DNA of 64,000 nt from Gnetum montanum (Eukaryota > Streptophyta > Gnetopsida > Gnetales > Gnetaceae), in contig MNCI01002105.1 in NCBI GenBank assembly GCA_015680685.1, positions 62,001-126,000 on the forward strand, in the 5' to 3' direction. A program made the translations under genes and the position numbers. Under the pieces are notes generated by a model. That model was not told the origin of the DNA, did no database searches, and saw only the letters and a list, made by a program, of their open reading frames with translations. Positions 1 through 11,310 of this stretch are shown in pieces (position 1 is the first letter of the stretch; every line of letters starts with the position of its first letter).

Positions 1-720
1 CACTAGTGTAAGCTAAGTGCTTAACAACTTCAATGCACTTTCACACTTTGATGATGCTTCAACCTCCCAAGGGGGTAGCACCATTGCCATAATCATGTTC
101 CCCTATGGGGATATCTAATCCTTTGCATATCACTTTACCTTTTCATGCACTAATAATGTGGCAAAGTATGATGCTCTCCTTCGAGGTATCTTAGCAACTT
201 GTAACCTAGGAATACAAAACCTAGCAATCCAAGGAGACTCACAACTAGTCGTTAACTAAGTCATAGAGGTTTACACTTGCAAAGCCCAACACTTGAAGCC
301 TTACTATGACTTGGTGAAGCACCTACTCAAGTGATTTGCAACTGGTGATGTTTAGCATATCCCCCATAACAAAAATGCCATCGCCAAGGCATTAGCTACA
401 TTAGCCTTAAGCATTACATATGAAATGTTTTGCACATTACCCACTGCAATGGTGGATTGCATTATGCCTATCATGCAAACAACTGACACTGCATCCATCA
501 TCAAAATAAGCACAACCCACGCAGTAGAGTGGTATGATGACTTCAAGTCATACATTCTATAAGGTAAACCTTCGCAGCATCTAACCACTACCTAAAAGGA
601 TGCAATGCAAAAGTGATTGTAGCAGTACATCATTATAGGTCATAGAACTTTGTGCCACCGATCCTATAATGGCATATTATTGACATGCATCAATGATAGT
701 GAAGCATAGATGATCATAGA
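1..720 (+). pseudogene. Ty3/gypsy RNase H domain, broken
   Basis: Plus-strand translation reads as a retroelement RNase H with several in-frame stops. Recognisable pieces are NVAKYDALLRGI, GDSQLVV and HIPHNKNAIAKALATLA (about 150-410), the pattern of the archaeal-type second RNase H of the Tat branch of Ty3/gypsy elements. It is followed without a break by a linker and the integrase. The upstream reverse transcriptase lies outside the window. Stops include a TAA where a Gln is expected in the SQLVVN-Q block and a TGA where Trp is expected. The domain class is well supported; the Tat assignment is an inference from this RNase H type. Confidence 0.7.
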
Positions 721-1790
721 ATAAGTCCATGAGGGACTCTGCGAAGGTCACATAGCACCCAGGTAAATAGTAGAAAAAATCAAACACTTAGGCTACTATT
801 GGCCTTACATGGAGCACAATTGCATCTTCAAGGTCAAGATGTATGATACATGTCAATGACATGGTAACCTCATGCATGTGCCACCTCCTGAACTGCATAC
901 CACATAGATCACGTGGCCATTCCAACGTTGGGGATTGGACATCATAGGACCAATAATGCCTACGTCCTTCACAAGACATAGTTTCATTATAACAGCCACT
1001 AAGTATCTTATGAAGTGGCTTGAAGTTATTCCCCTTAAGATGACCACATCATAGTAGGTTTGCAAATTCATACTTGATAACATAGTGTCTCGTTTTGGTT
1101 TACCCATGACCATAGTCATAGACAATGGATCATAGTTTAGTACTACTAAAATCAAGGCCTTTTTCAAATGCCTCAAAATTAAACATTCCTTCTTATCGCC
1201 TTACTACCCACAGGCAAATGACCAAGCAGAGGCCACAAACAAAGTCATCGTCAACCTTCTAAAGAAGATGGTTCACAGCAGCAAGAGATGATGGCATGAG
1301 TAGTTGATCTATGCACTCTGGGCCTATTGCATGACATGAAGAACTGCAATAGGTAAGATGCCATACAGTTTGGTTTATGGGTCTAAAGACATCTTGCCTC
1401 TTGAATTGTAGGTCCTACCACTCTGCATAAACTTCTCAAGCTTCATAGATGAGGCTCAAAATGATGATTTAAGGGACACAGACCTTGACTCAATAGAGGA
1501 GGAGTGTATGTAAACACTCGATCACATCAAGTAGTACCAAAAAATGCAATGGAAAAAGTGCCATCATAATCAACATTAATGCCTGATCAAGGAGGGGGAC
1601 TTGGTCCTCAAGGCTATTCGCAAACCTGTGGATAAATTCTCAGCCAACTGGGAAGGGCCTTTCTTGGTTGTCAAGGCTTATGGTAATGGAGCATTCAATC
1701 TTGCTAACCATGATAATAATAAATTTGCTAATCCAATGAACCACTCATACCCAAATCCATACTACACATAGTGCATCAATAACAAAGCAA
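721..1790 (+). pseudogene. Ty3/gypsy integrase, broken
   Basis: Integrase follows the RNase H in the same element. Its N-terminal zinc-binding part is eroded (HEGLCEGH then HLGYYWPYMEHNC, 725-850). The catalytic core is readable: RWGLDIIGPIMP (925-960) carries the first Asp, VIDNG (about 1116-1130) the second, and YYPQANDQAEATNKV (1205-1250) the Glu. A GKMPYSLVYG block (1350-1380) and a KPVDKFSANWEGPF C-terminal motif (1625-1665) complete it. At least eight in-frame stops interrupt it, many at positions where Gln, Arg or Trp is expected. No chromodomain is visible, which fits a non-chromovirus Ty3 element. Confidence 0.8.
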
Positions 1791-1794
1791 GGTA

Positions 1795-2200
1795 AGTAAG
1801 AGTTTGCTACAACTATAAACTAGCATAAATTAGTCCACAATGACTAGAAACTAGCATAGTAGAGTCCATTATGACTATAAAATAGCACTACATAGTCCTC
1901 TATGACTATAAGCTACCACAGATTAGTCTGCTACAACTATAAATTGGCACAGCATAGTCCACTATGACTATAAACTAGCATAGCATGTCTGCTATGAAGA
2001 TAAACTAGCATAGACCATCCTTGGGCCATGATGCTAAAATTAGCATCCATAACATTTGTTTGCCATAATTCTTAAACTAGCATAGCTCATCCTTGTTTCA
2101 TGACATTAAACTAGCACAACATCCACTATCCACTCCAATGTTAAACTAACATACAACAATCTGCTAAGGATGTAAATTAGCATGGCATGCGATCTACCAA
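1795..2200 (+). repeat. Degenerate minisatellite, about 42-45 bp unit
   Basis: About nine imperfect units run head to tail, each built round CTATGACTATAAACTAGCATAG and variants. The array begins directly after the integrase C terminus, in the post-pol untranslated zone of the element. Short tandem arrays in this position are known from Tat/Ogre-type Ty3 elements. Confidence 0.75.
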
Positions 2201-3600
2201 GACCTTAAACTAGGTTCGTAGCTCAACACACATAGTTTTGTAGATAAGTAAGCATAAATACTTTTGATCCTTCTTCATCTACCCACACCTCATGGGCTAG
2301 GCAAGGTAGGGCATTGCAGTTCTAGAATAGAGTTCACATCATCAAGAGAATCCTCTAGAACATTTGCAGCATTACCACCCTTAGCATTTTGTTGATCCTC
2401 TAGAAATTCCTTTGAGCATTTTGCTAACCTTTTGAGCCTCCTGCCATGGTTGCTAGCGGTATCAACCCCAAGCCACACTGATAACATTACTGGCCATAGG
2501 TATTTCATTATTGGTTGGAGCTCTCAGGGTCAACACAACCTTTTGAAGTAGTGATAGCATTAGGACCTTGATCATCTCACCTATCCTATCAAGTTCTCAT
2601 TGCTTGAGTACTTTCCTCTAGTGTGGCTACTAGAGCTTTTGTAGCTCTCTTGCTCCAACACCTACAATAGTCTTCCTGCATTGGTGCTACAAGCTCTTGC
2701 AACTAGTCTAGCACTTGTGGCACTTTTAGCACTCCTACAACTAGTAGTTTTCTCTCACCTCATGTTGTATGGTTATTTTTCTTATTTTCTCTGTGTTGTG
2801 TTTGTAGGATGAAACCCTAAAGGTGGTCGTGCAAATATGCATTTCATCACAATGGCAAGATGTCACATTGATCTAATATGAATGATCGAACTAGTTGAAC
2901 CGCTTAAGAGTGCACATCCCTATTATCCTGCTATTTCTTACTTGAATCTACGCCTTGCATTTTCAAGCTTGCAACCCTTCCAATGCACATGGCATTCTCT
3001 TTTTTCAACCACAAAACCCATAGCAGACATAACGCAACTTGTCCAATGGGAAGCCTCTATGGGCTGGTCAAAGCCCAAGCGGATGTAATGCAACTCATCT
3101 TAGGGAGAAAACACCTGTCCTACAAATGCAACATAGTTTCACTAAGGTAAAGCCCATTAGATGGCACATAGTCCACTTGATGAAAAGCATCCTGTAGCTA
3201 GCATCTTACAATGTGCAAAACCTAAAGTAAGTTTACCTTGTAGTCATAAAAGAAAAAAACACAAAAAAAGAAGAAATGGGACAAAATAAGTCCCCAAGCA
3301 CAACTAGTAGAGCTGCAATTTTGCAACTAGTCCAACACTGAATCTGCATTGACCTTCTCACAAGCACTCCAATGAAAGGTTACCATTTCAGGGGAAAACC
3401 ATTCTAGTGCCATGGATGCTAACTCTCTTACAAGCACTCTAATGAGAGGTTATTGTTTCGATGATAAGTTACCTTTGGTGCCACAATCCCCGTCAATTGT
3501 GTTGACTCTACATCTTGCAATGGCATGCACTCTTCACATCTCATTCCCTTATCACTCTTGAAACACTCCCTTTACCCTTTATCCCCAACATACCATTACC
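2200..3600. other. Post-pol spacer of the gypsy element, no gene recognised
   Basis: No conserved protein was found on either strand. A 72-codon minus-strand frame at 2290-2508 has a charged, helix-prone composition and might be a scrap of an antisense extra ORF, but it is too short to call. Repeated phrases such as CACTCCAATGAAAGGTTA and CACTCTAATGAGAGGTTA (3365 and 3437) show local duplication. Confidence 0.4.
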
Positions 3601-5200
3601 CTTAGCACTCTTAAGCATGGTGAAACAACATTTGATTAGGTACTGATAAGTGATGTTGATCCTAGGCCTGATGTGGTGTTTTGTGTTCTTTGTCGACATC
3701 TCTCGAGCCACTCCTCCAAATGTCAACAAAGAAAGGTCAATGAAACACCACCAAATTCAGGCTCTCAAGTCTCAATTGAAAATTTGGTTAAGTGCTGAAG
3801 CTTGACAAATTTTTTCTGAGTGTTCAGACTACACTTGCATTGCTGGAACTATGCTCCAGAGCATAGTCAGCATAGGTGACACTAATATTCAGGATTTGAA
3901 AAATTTCTCTAAGTGTTAATAGTAGTTGTAGATTTTTTCAAGTGCCCTGATTACACTCACCCTATTGGGAATACACTCTAGAGTGTAGTTAGCCTTGGAA
4001 TGACTAGTTTGCAATTTTGCCTAAGCATTAGGTCAAAGGCTACAGAGAATGTATGGAATGACCAGTTTGGCAGATTTTCTAACTCATGAGCCTGCACTCC
4101 CTACTAAGCTCCAAAGCATAGTTAGCATACTTTATATGAGCACATCAACTTTGCCAAACTTTTCCAAGTGTCAAGGCTATGCTCACACCTCTGAGACTAC
4201 ACTCTAGAGTGTAGCAAGCATAGCCTGCATAGAGCATCATTTTTTGGCAAGATTTGCCTAACTCCTTGGGCTACACTATAGAGAATAGTCAACACAATCT
4301 ACCAAAACTACCTCCAAATGCTTCTAGAACTTAGCATTGGCCTACATCTCAGCTCCAACATTGTTTCAACAAGCAAGATCAGGAACTTGCATTTCATTTT
4401 CATCCCCCATTTTCCCCTAAAATTGTACCTACACTTGACACCACTTGAAAGAGTGGGCAACGTAGTCCTAGAGTATAATCTCTAAATTGCATTATTTTTA
4501 GGTATTTTGCAATCTATCTGGCATTCACATTTGTAGTCTCAATAGCATAGTCATAGTCTAGTAGTCTCATAGAGTCCATTAGAGCACATCAAAAAAACAT
4601 CATTTTACTTCAGTGGGAGCGTAGTCAAGGGCTAGCATAGTCCCAACTACCCCTCTACCACATGGTGCTCAATCCATGATTCATGCTAACCCTAATCCTA
4701 TAAATACGCTTGCACTTCACATTTTAGGGATTGACATTTTCATTTAGTAGTTGGCATTTTGGCATTGACACTCTTACACCCAAGCATCCTTAGCAACTTG
4801 ACAAAATTTGGGACACCACTACGACATTGTATACCACCACATTTTGTCAAACATTGCAGTAGCCAAACTAGTAGGCTCAGACTCCATGGCTTACGTTAGT
4901 TCTTCACAGCCAAACATCCTAAGACTATGACTATGCTTGCTTACTGCACCTGTTGTACACCATGTACCTCCTAAACTTTCCTCTATAATTGACTACATCC
5001 CCCCCCCCCCATTTGGAGTAGTTCTTTTCTCTCTTACTCACATTATATGCATTTTTCCTTACATTTTTAGCATTTTATTGCATTTTGTGCTATTCAAGCA
5101 TGTATTCACATGTTTGCACCTTTGTTCTCACATCTGAAATCCTTGTTATGCTCACACCTATAGACATCGCATACATTGCAAAACACTACATCCCCCTTTA
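3600..5200 (+). mobile_element. Probable 3' LTR of the left gypsy element
   Basis: Boundaries are approximate. The segment is matched, in opposite orientation, by 6.9-8.05 kb: the block around AATGAAACACCACCAAAT at 3742 reappears reverse-complemented near 7950, and the zone around GTACCTACACTTGACACCA at 4424 near 7370. A TATA-like box lies at 4700 (CCTATAAATACGC). U3 holds several short palindromes of the type CTCTAGAGTGTAG (3970, 4203) and CTCCAGAGCATAG (3850). Placement after pol and a plus-oriented TATA box support a 3' LTR. The exact TG and CA ends were not found. Confidence 0.5.
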
Positions 5201-5779
5201 ACACTCGTTTCATCGTAACACCTATAAGTCCCAGTTCAATCAACAAGACCATTTTGGACACCCCACCTCTATTCCCAAAAAGCCCTCATGTAGAAGCAGG
5301 TTCATGACTGTGCAACCACAGACCTCTTGGTGTCCCATTCTAGCCTTTGATGTTTTCAGTTGCTACACATTGGCCTTAGATCCAACTATTATCATTGTAG
5401 GTCTATAGGGTTTTTGAGCCTATGCTAGCTCGAAGCTAACAATGATGGTGGAGAGAGAACGTGAGATAGTAACCAATGAAGACTCTAGAAGGAAATGGCA
5501 CTGGCCCTCCTTCTAGTGCCAAAACATTGTAGCAATCGAAAACATCAGTAACTGGAATAGTACACTAAAAGGTTTGCAGTGCACACAACTTAACCCCATG
5601 TGCATGTGAGGGGCTATTGGAGGCAGAGACGAGATGCCTTGAACGATCTTGTCGATTAGACTGGGACTTATGGGATGTCATGCTAAAATGTTGTTATGTG
5701 CTTTCATAATGTTTGCAGCATCTATAATGTCAATGGGGGTGAGTGTAGTTAAGGGTTTTTCCCCAAAAAAAAAGGTGTT
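5200..5779. other. Non-coding spacer
   Basis: No coding signal or known repeat was recognised on either strand. The sequence reaches an A-rich run at 5765-5773, directly before the solo LTR. Confidence 0.4.
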
Positions 5780-6634
5780 TGATGAGTGGCGAGGTACCCC
5801 TACACTCAATCATACGAATATGAGCATGTATGCATGATCTAGTCAAACTCTATGGATAGACTAGTTGTAGCATCTAGATAGTTATACATTGATCATAGTT
5901 CACTATCTTCCCACCTGGACTAGTAATTACTTTGTCACGTATGGTTTAGTCCAAAGTGAGGTGTATGATATGGTCCCTACTACTATGCTAATCCTAAGGA
6001 CAATAAGAGATAACTTAATTAAGCTAATAGCAATAAGAAATAAGATCTAAGGTAGCCTAAGTGCGATGAACATCCATTCCTAATCATTTGTGCACATCTT
6101 GGACTTTTTGTACTACTTCTAGGATTACCAAGCACACATCACTCGAAGCACTAGTCAACATGCTACTAGGTTACCACATAGTTACACTTCAATGTTCGTG
6201 ATTAAGGCATACTTATTCTGCATTAACAATACAAATAGTAAATGATAATAAAAGAAATATTAACTAAGAAAAAAATAATAAATAATCAAAAATTAAAATA
6301 ATTAAAAGTTAAGTAAATGTTGCAATGATCATGTAATCTCGATCTTTATTGCTAACTCTGTGTGTGTCCAAGTACGTCACACTCAAACAAAGGTTCCATA
6401 CAATTACAAGCATCACACTACAGGCATGCACTTGGAAAGAACACTAAAATTGACAATAATAATTGAAGACTAAAAACTGACTCAAAAGACTCCCTTGTTG
6501 TGTGCCTAAGTGTTGTATTTATAGGACATCACAAGAATCATGATATCGTATATACAATATCAAATCTAGCCTACGATATCACGTACCTGATATTGTGTAC
6601 CTAATATTGGGGCCTAGCAAACCATGATTCATCA
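5780..6634 (-). mobile_element. Solo LTR of the Athila-like family
   Basis: 855 bp starting TGATGAGTGG and ending TTCATCA on the plus strand, so on the minus strand it reads TGATGAA to CTCATCA. It is clearly related to the three LTRs of the 12.9-31.05 kb element: same first 40 bases and the same VGTACCCCTACACTCAA type opening. Flanks are GTGTT (5775-5779) and GTGTC (6635-6639), a target duplication with one mismatch. No primer-binding site or polypurine tract adjoins it, so it is a solo LTR left by LTR-LTR recombination. A TATA-like box (read on minus) lies near 6519-6527, next to several GATATC-type palindromes (6541-6610). Confidence 0.85.
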
Positions 6635-6639
6635 GTGTC

Positions 6640-8050
6640 AATGTGTGGTTATGTGGTTATGTGCAAAAATAGCAAAAAATGCAAGTAAATGCCAGAATGA
6701 GTGTAAAAATGTTGAAAAATGTGCAAGGAGAGAGCAAGAAAGAAAGCAGCACCACCCTAAATGGGAAGAGCATAGTTAACTACAAGAAATATGAGGAGGT
6801 ACATAGTGTACAAATAGGCATAGTAGGCAATGTAGTCATAATCTTAGGATGTTTGGGCTACAAAGATTAATTTCTACCATGGTATCTGTGCTTGCCGAGT
6901 TCGCTACCATGGTGTCTCGTGGACTATAGTGGTCTATGGTATCCTAGATGGTATGCAAAGGTGCTTGTCGATGCTCTACCATGAACTTGCTCTTGCACAA
7001 TGAAATTTCAAAATGCTAATAGATGCTTAGATTTTTCAATTAGATGCAAAAAATTACTAAACCCTAAAATGTAGAGCATTGGGGTATTTATAGGGCTAGG
7101 ATTGTTGTGAATTGTGCATCAAGCGCCACATGGCAAAGGGGTAGTTGAGACTACGTTGTACCTAACTATGCTCCCACTAAAGCAAATGGTGTTCTACTGG
7201 TATGCTCCAATGGACCTTGTGAGACTACCAAACTATGGCTATGCTACTAAACTACATGCATAAATGTCAAACAAATCACAATGTACTTAAAAACAATGCA
7301 AAATAGTGCAAGTTTGGAGACTACGCTCTAGAACTATGCTATCGACTCTCTTGATTAGTGTCGAGTATAGGTACAATTTTGGGACAAATGGGGGATGCAA
7401 AATAAATATAATTTGTGGATCTTGCTTGTTGAAGGAGTGTCAAAGTTGAGGTGAAGGCCGATGTTGCATTTTGGAGCCTTTCAGAGGTTGTTCTACATGA
7501 CTACATTGACTACGCACTAGACCGTAGTTTAAACAGTTAGATAAATTTTGCAAAACATGAGCTTCAGTGTTGACTATGCCAACTACACTCTAGAGCATAG
7601 TAGGGAGCATAGTCACAAAAATTAAAAATTTTGTCAAACTATTTCTTCCAGGCTAAGCAAGCTTGACAGCTTCTAGCTTGACACTTAGGAAAGTTTGCAA
7701 AATTGGCAATTTCTATGCTAACTATGCTCTAGAGCGTAGTCCCAACAATGAGAGCATAGTCTAACACTTAAAAAAATTTGTAGCTACTATTGACACTTAG
7801 AAAAATCTTACAAATCTAGACTTATGTTGCAAACTACACTGACTACACTCTAAAGCATAGTCCCAGCAGTGGAGAGCGTAGGCCCAACACTTAGAAAAAA
7901 TTTGCCTTGTTTTGACACTTAGACAAATTTATAGTTAAGATGTACTGGCCCAAATTTGGTGGTGTTTCATTTATGATCTTGGTAGTTTCCAAAATTGGGA
8001 AGGATTCAAAGGTTTGCACAGGGTGTGACTTTAAGGGGACTTAATACTCT
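6640..8050 (-). mobile_element. Inverted LTR copy related to 3.6-5.2 kb
   Basis: The reverse complement of about 6.9-8.0 kb follows the 3.7-4.9 kb LTR in the same order: AATGAAACACCACC at the far end, then the CTCTAGAGC-type palindromes (7580, 7728, 7848), then the block round 7370, then a TATA-like box (CTATAAATACCCC read on minus, near 7085). It is therefore a minus-oriented LTR of the same family. No internal sequence of its own was identified beside it. Confidence 0.55.
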
Positions 8051-9020
8051 TTCTACTCTTCTACTTACTTGGGTGCATGAGTGTTTTTATAGACTTCTTA
8101 CCATTCTGTGTCAATTTATAATAGAAAGTTGAATAAGTTTTTGCATGATGTGGTTCCCATCCAAAAAGAAGAAAAAAATAAAATAAAGAAAACAAACACA
8201 ATAAGAATTTAAAGCACATCCCATAGATAAATAAATGGTATACAAGCACTAGTTATGGGACTAGAAAGACATTTTACCCATTCCTAAAGAGCCCCTCTAA
8301 CTAAGGCCCTCTCCCACTTCCTACTTCTCTTTTCTTCTTCTTAAGAAATGGTGGTTGTTCTATGGGAGCACTCTTGTGTCTTGAGGAGGTGGATCAGTCT
8401 TGGAGTGGTGATGCAAAGTCATTGAAAGAAATTAGCTTTGGCCTAAACTAAGGATAGATCTTTTTAGGTCATTTAAACAAAAATCCACAAGGAACTTCTT
8501 ATGACCTCAATTCAGAACTTCATTCCACATTCTCCATCATCTATCCATGCTACCATAAGTCACATCACTATCAATATCTATGTTCTTATTTGGTGTCTTT
8601 GTCTAACGTACTTAAATTCTTTGGTAGAATCTTCTGGGTTTTGATCCTTAACTTCCAATCAACCATTAATTTCCTATGGGGCCCATGGACTCCTTTGGTT
8701 CAAGTTATGCAAAGGCAAACAAGGCATGTACCTACTATGGGGAGGATCCACTTGCATATCTCTTGGTTGGGTTTGTTAAGCACATTATCCTTAGGCATTA
8801 TTACAGTTAGAATCTGTCATGCATACATCTTCTACATCCAACCACATGCTCCTTTAAAATATTTTATTCAAATCACATATTCTCCATCAAGGTTTTGAAT
8901 TTTAAAATTTCAAAGATCCTCTTCAACAATTTCATCATATTCTTAGCTTTTCTAGGACTCCATAGATCTCAAATTCATTCAAAAATTCCTTGTATTTTTC
9001 AAAATATTCAAGTTTAAAAA
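8050..9020. other. AT-rich spacer, no gene recognised
   Basis: No conserved protein or RNA gene is visible. A 102-codon plus-strand frame (8590-8898) has biased, hydrophobic composition and no recognisable motif. Confidence 0.4.
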
Positions 9021-9029
9021 TTTTGTTTA

Positions 9030-9250
9030 TGGATCTTATAAACGAGGCCTTGTCTATGAAGCCCATGCATATACAAGGCCCCATATATGCGGCCCCATTG
9101 ATGCAGTGCAAAAATACTATAAATATGCACAACCCCCCTTAGAAATTTTCACATTTGCTCATAAACTTCAAGGGAGTTTTTCAAATTTTCAAAGCCCATA
9201 ACTTCATAATCATTTATCCAAATCACTTTATTCTTTCGATTCTATTGCTC
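9030..9250 (+). mobile_element. Left LTR fragment of small element A
   Basis: Contains CCCCATTGATGCAGTGC followed by a TATA-like ACTATAAATATGCACAA (9085-9132). The same layout, a TTGATGCA-type motif and then TATAAATATG, occurs in the LTRs at 11.1 kb and 52.4 kb. LTR ends could not be fixed. It precedes eORF A in the same orientation, as expected of a 5' LTR. Confidence 0.45.
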
Positions 9251-9601
9251 CTAGAGATAAGCACTTAGTCATGGGGGCCACAATGTGCCATTTTTGGATT
9301 TAAAAAAAATTGTCATTTTTCTAACTCCCACAAAGGTTTAACTAAGAAATCAACATTTAAACACCAAATTATAGAAGTTAAACATTCCAATGACCTCTAG
9401 TGACACTTATAATAAAACTTAATTAATAAAATAAGAATAAATTAATCAATCTACCATGGTCCAACCATAGCTAAGTATAACCAACTAATGAGATAAGGTA
9501 TTCAAATATTCTAAGTTACACATTATATCTACTAATCTGTGGATGCGTTGTGACCACAAATGGTACCAAAAGGCAAACACACATAGGAAGGATAATCAAC
9601 C

Positions 9602-10768
9602 ATGGGAGAAATGGCCAAGAATAGGCCTACAAAGAACCAATTGCAACCCATGCAACAAGACATTTTAGAGAAGAGGTCAAAGTGGAGTCTATTCATCAAA
9701 TTCAAAAACAAGTGGTAGCAACAGAACATTTCCACTAGGAAGAGGCACCAGCTCAGCAAACAAAGCTTGAGGTAACCTTGATGGAAGCTTGCCTAAACCA
9801 AACCAAATTAGGAGAGGTCCAAAAAATAATACTTTAGGAGTTAAACTTTAACTCATTCTTGGAGCAAGCATGTAAAGAGGTATAGGATCAATTGAAGGCC
9901 TCTCCCAAGTGGTCAATTATCACTTCTAGTGGGGAGTGGTATATGGGAGAGAAATTTTTATTTTGGAACAAAAAGAAAGTCTGTTCAATAGTCAAAATCA
10001 AGGAAATTTTGGTGTCTTACTTGGTGCAAGACACTACAAAGGCACTTAGGTTTCCTAAAAATGGGATGAATCTCACTAAGATTCCAATGTAGGTAGATCC
10101 TAGCATAAAAAAGAAATGGGTTTAATGGTGCTATGGTATTGACTACAGGGAGTATGATGTACTGACACTGGTAGAAACGTACAAGAATTACAAGTAGGAG
10201 CAAATAGTTGCAAAAATCCATTACCTATGAAATGTTGAACCTACTCGTACATATTATACATTTCTATCAATGTATGAGGCTGACTTCTTAGCTTGTACTT
10301 GTTGTATGAGGTCAAGTTTAAGCATCACAAGGACACCAAGAAAAAGCTTGCAAAAGCAAACACTAAACTCAAGGTTCTCAAGGGTAAATACACTAATTAG
10401 AGATCCACTACCGAGAGCTTGGCCAAAAGAATGAATGACTACTAGGAGCTATAAAATATAGTTAAGGTGTTTAATGTCAAATGCAAATAATTTGATGCCT
10501 AGTTTATCAATGTCAAGGGGTTGTTCCCAGTAATGCCTTGTTCATGGCATATTCCCATTCTATCCCACATTGGCAATGTTGTGTGGACTATGAATGATCC
10601 CTAGAGCAAGGAGCAGAAGATGAAGGCATTACTAGATGCCTTTCGCCTTCCACCATAGGTAGAAGTTGTAGTAGGATAGCCATAGCTACCTCAGCCACCG
10701 CACACACCTGAAGTTAGCAAAGATCCTTCAACACCTCAAAAGCCTCCACCACTTGGGACTGTTTGATC
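9602..10768 (+). pseudogene. eORF A: unknown LTR-element coiled-coil protein, broken
   Basis: Not a known retrotransposon protein. The first plausible start is the ATG at 9602 (MGEMAKNRP). The region 9850-9990 encodes ELNFNSFLEQACKEV, then LKASPKW and SGEWYMGEKFLFWNKKK. This matches eORF B (ELNFESFTEFALEAV, LKGSSLW, SGAWYLGETYQFWNNKK). After a diverged middle comes a Lys/Leu-rich helix (about 10310-10390), then WTMNDP, KMKALLDAFRLP and a proline-rich tail ending PPPLGTV and TGA at 10766-10768; eORF B ends PLPLGTT and TGA. Several stops and at least one frameshift interrupt it. It lies between two plus-oriented LTR-like segments with no gag or pol, so the element seems to carry this ORF only. 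The central domain of eORF B appears to be missing here. Confidence 0.55.
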
Positions 10769-10979
10769 TTCTCAACCACCTTCATTCCATTAAAGGATGT
10801 GATGTCTAGTTTAAGTAGTCATGTCATGGTGCTCAATTTTATGTCATGAACACCAAAAATTTTTGTAATAATGTTGATCTATACACTCGGGCACTCAATT
10901 TTGTTATGTTAGTTTGTTATGTTAATAGTCAATCAATAATCCCATACCTTCCCAATTTTGTAAAGGAACTTGCAAATGA

Positions 10980-11310
10980 GTTTTTATTTAGTCATGGGGT
11001 GTTATGAAGCATCAAACTATCATGTCGACAAGCCCTCATGGACAAGTCCCTGTCGACGTGGTGTTACCCTGTTGATGGGGCTGCATTGACATAGTTTTTG
11101 CAATGTTTATGAGGCCCCATTAACATAACTCCACAATAAAGTGTATAAATATGTGCTCACCAACTGTGTTTATGGATGTCATATGATAGTTGTAGCAGAG
11201 CTCTTGCAGTTTTTTCATTTGAGGGTTAGAATATTTTTCTGAGTGCCCACAGCAGGAGTTAGAAAGCGTACAGATCTTTATTCAAGCACTAATACACCTG
11301 AGCATACCAA
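10980..11310 (+). mobile_element. Right LTR segment of small element A
   Basis: TATA-like GTGTATAAATATGTGCTCACC (11138-11160), CTCTTGCAGTTTT (11200), GAGTGCC (11239) and CTTTATTCAAGC (11275) occur in the same order as in the segment at 52.41-52.57 kb. Its U3 side (11020-11110) has several GTTGATG and TCGAC-type motifs. It follows eORF A in the same orientation, as a 3' LTR would. Ends are approximate. Confidence 0.5.

Noticed and set aside
1795-2200. CRISPR-like repeat-spacer array
   Set aside because: Units are degenerate and contiguous without unique spacers, and the DNA is from a plant nucleus.
8590-8898. 102-codon plus-strand ORF
   Set aside because: Chance-length frame in AT-rich DNA, no motif, no repeat context.
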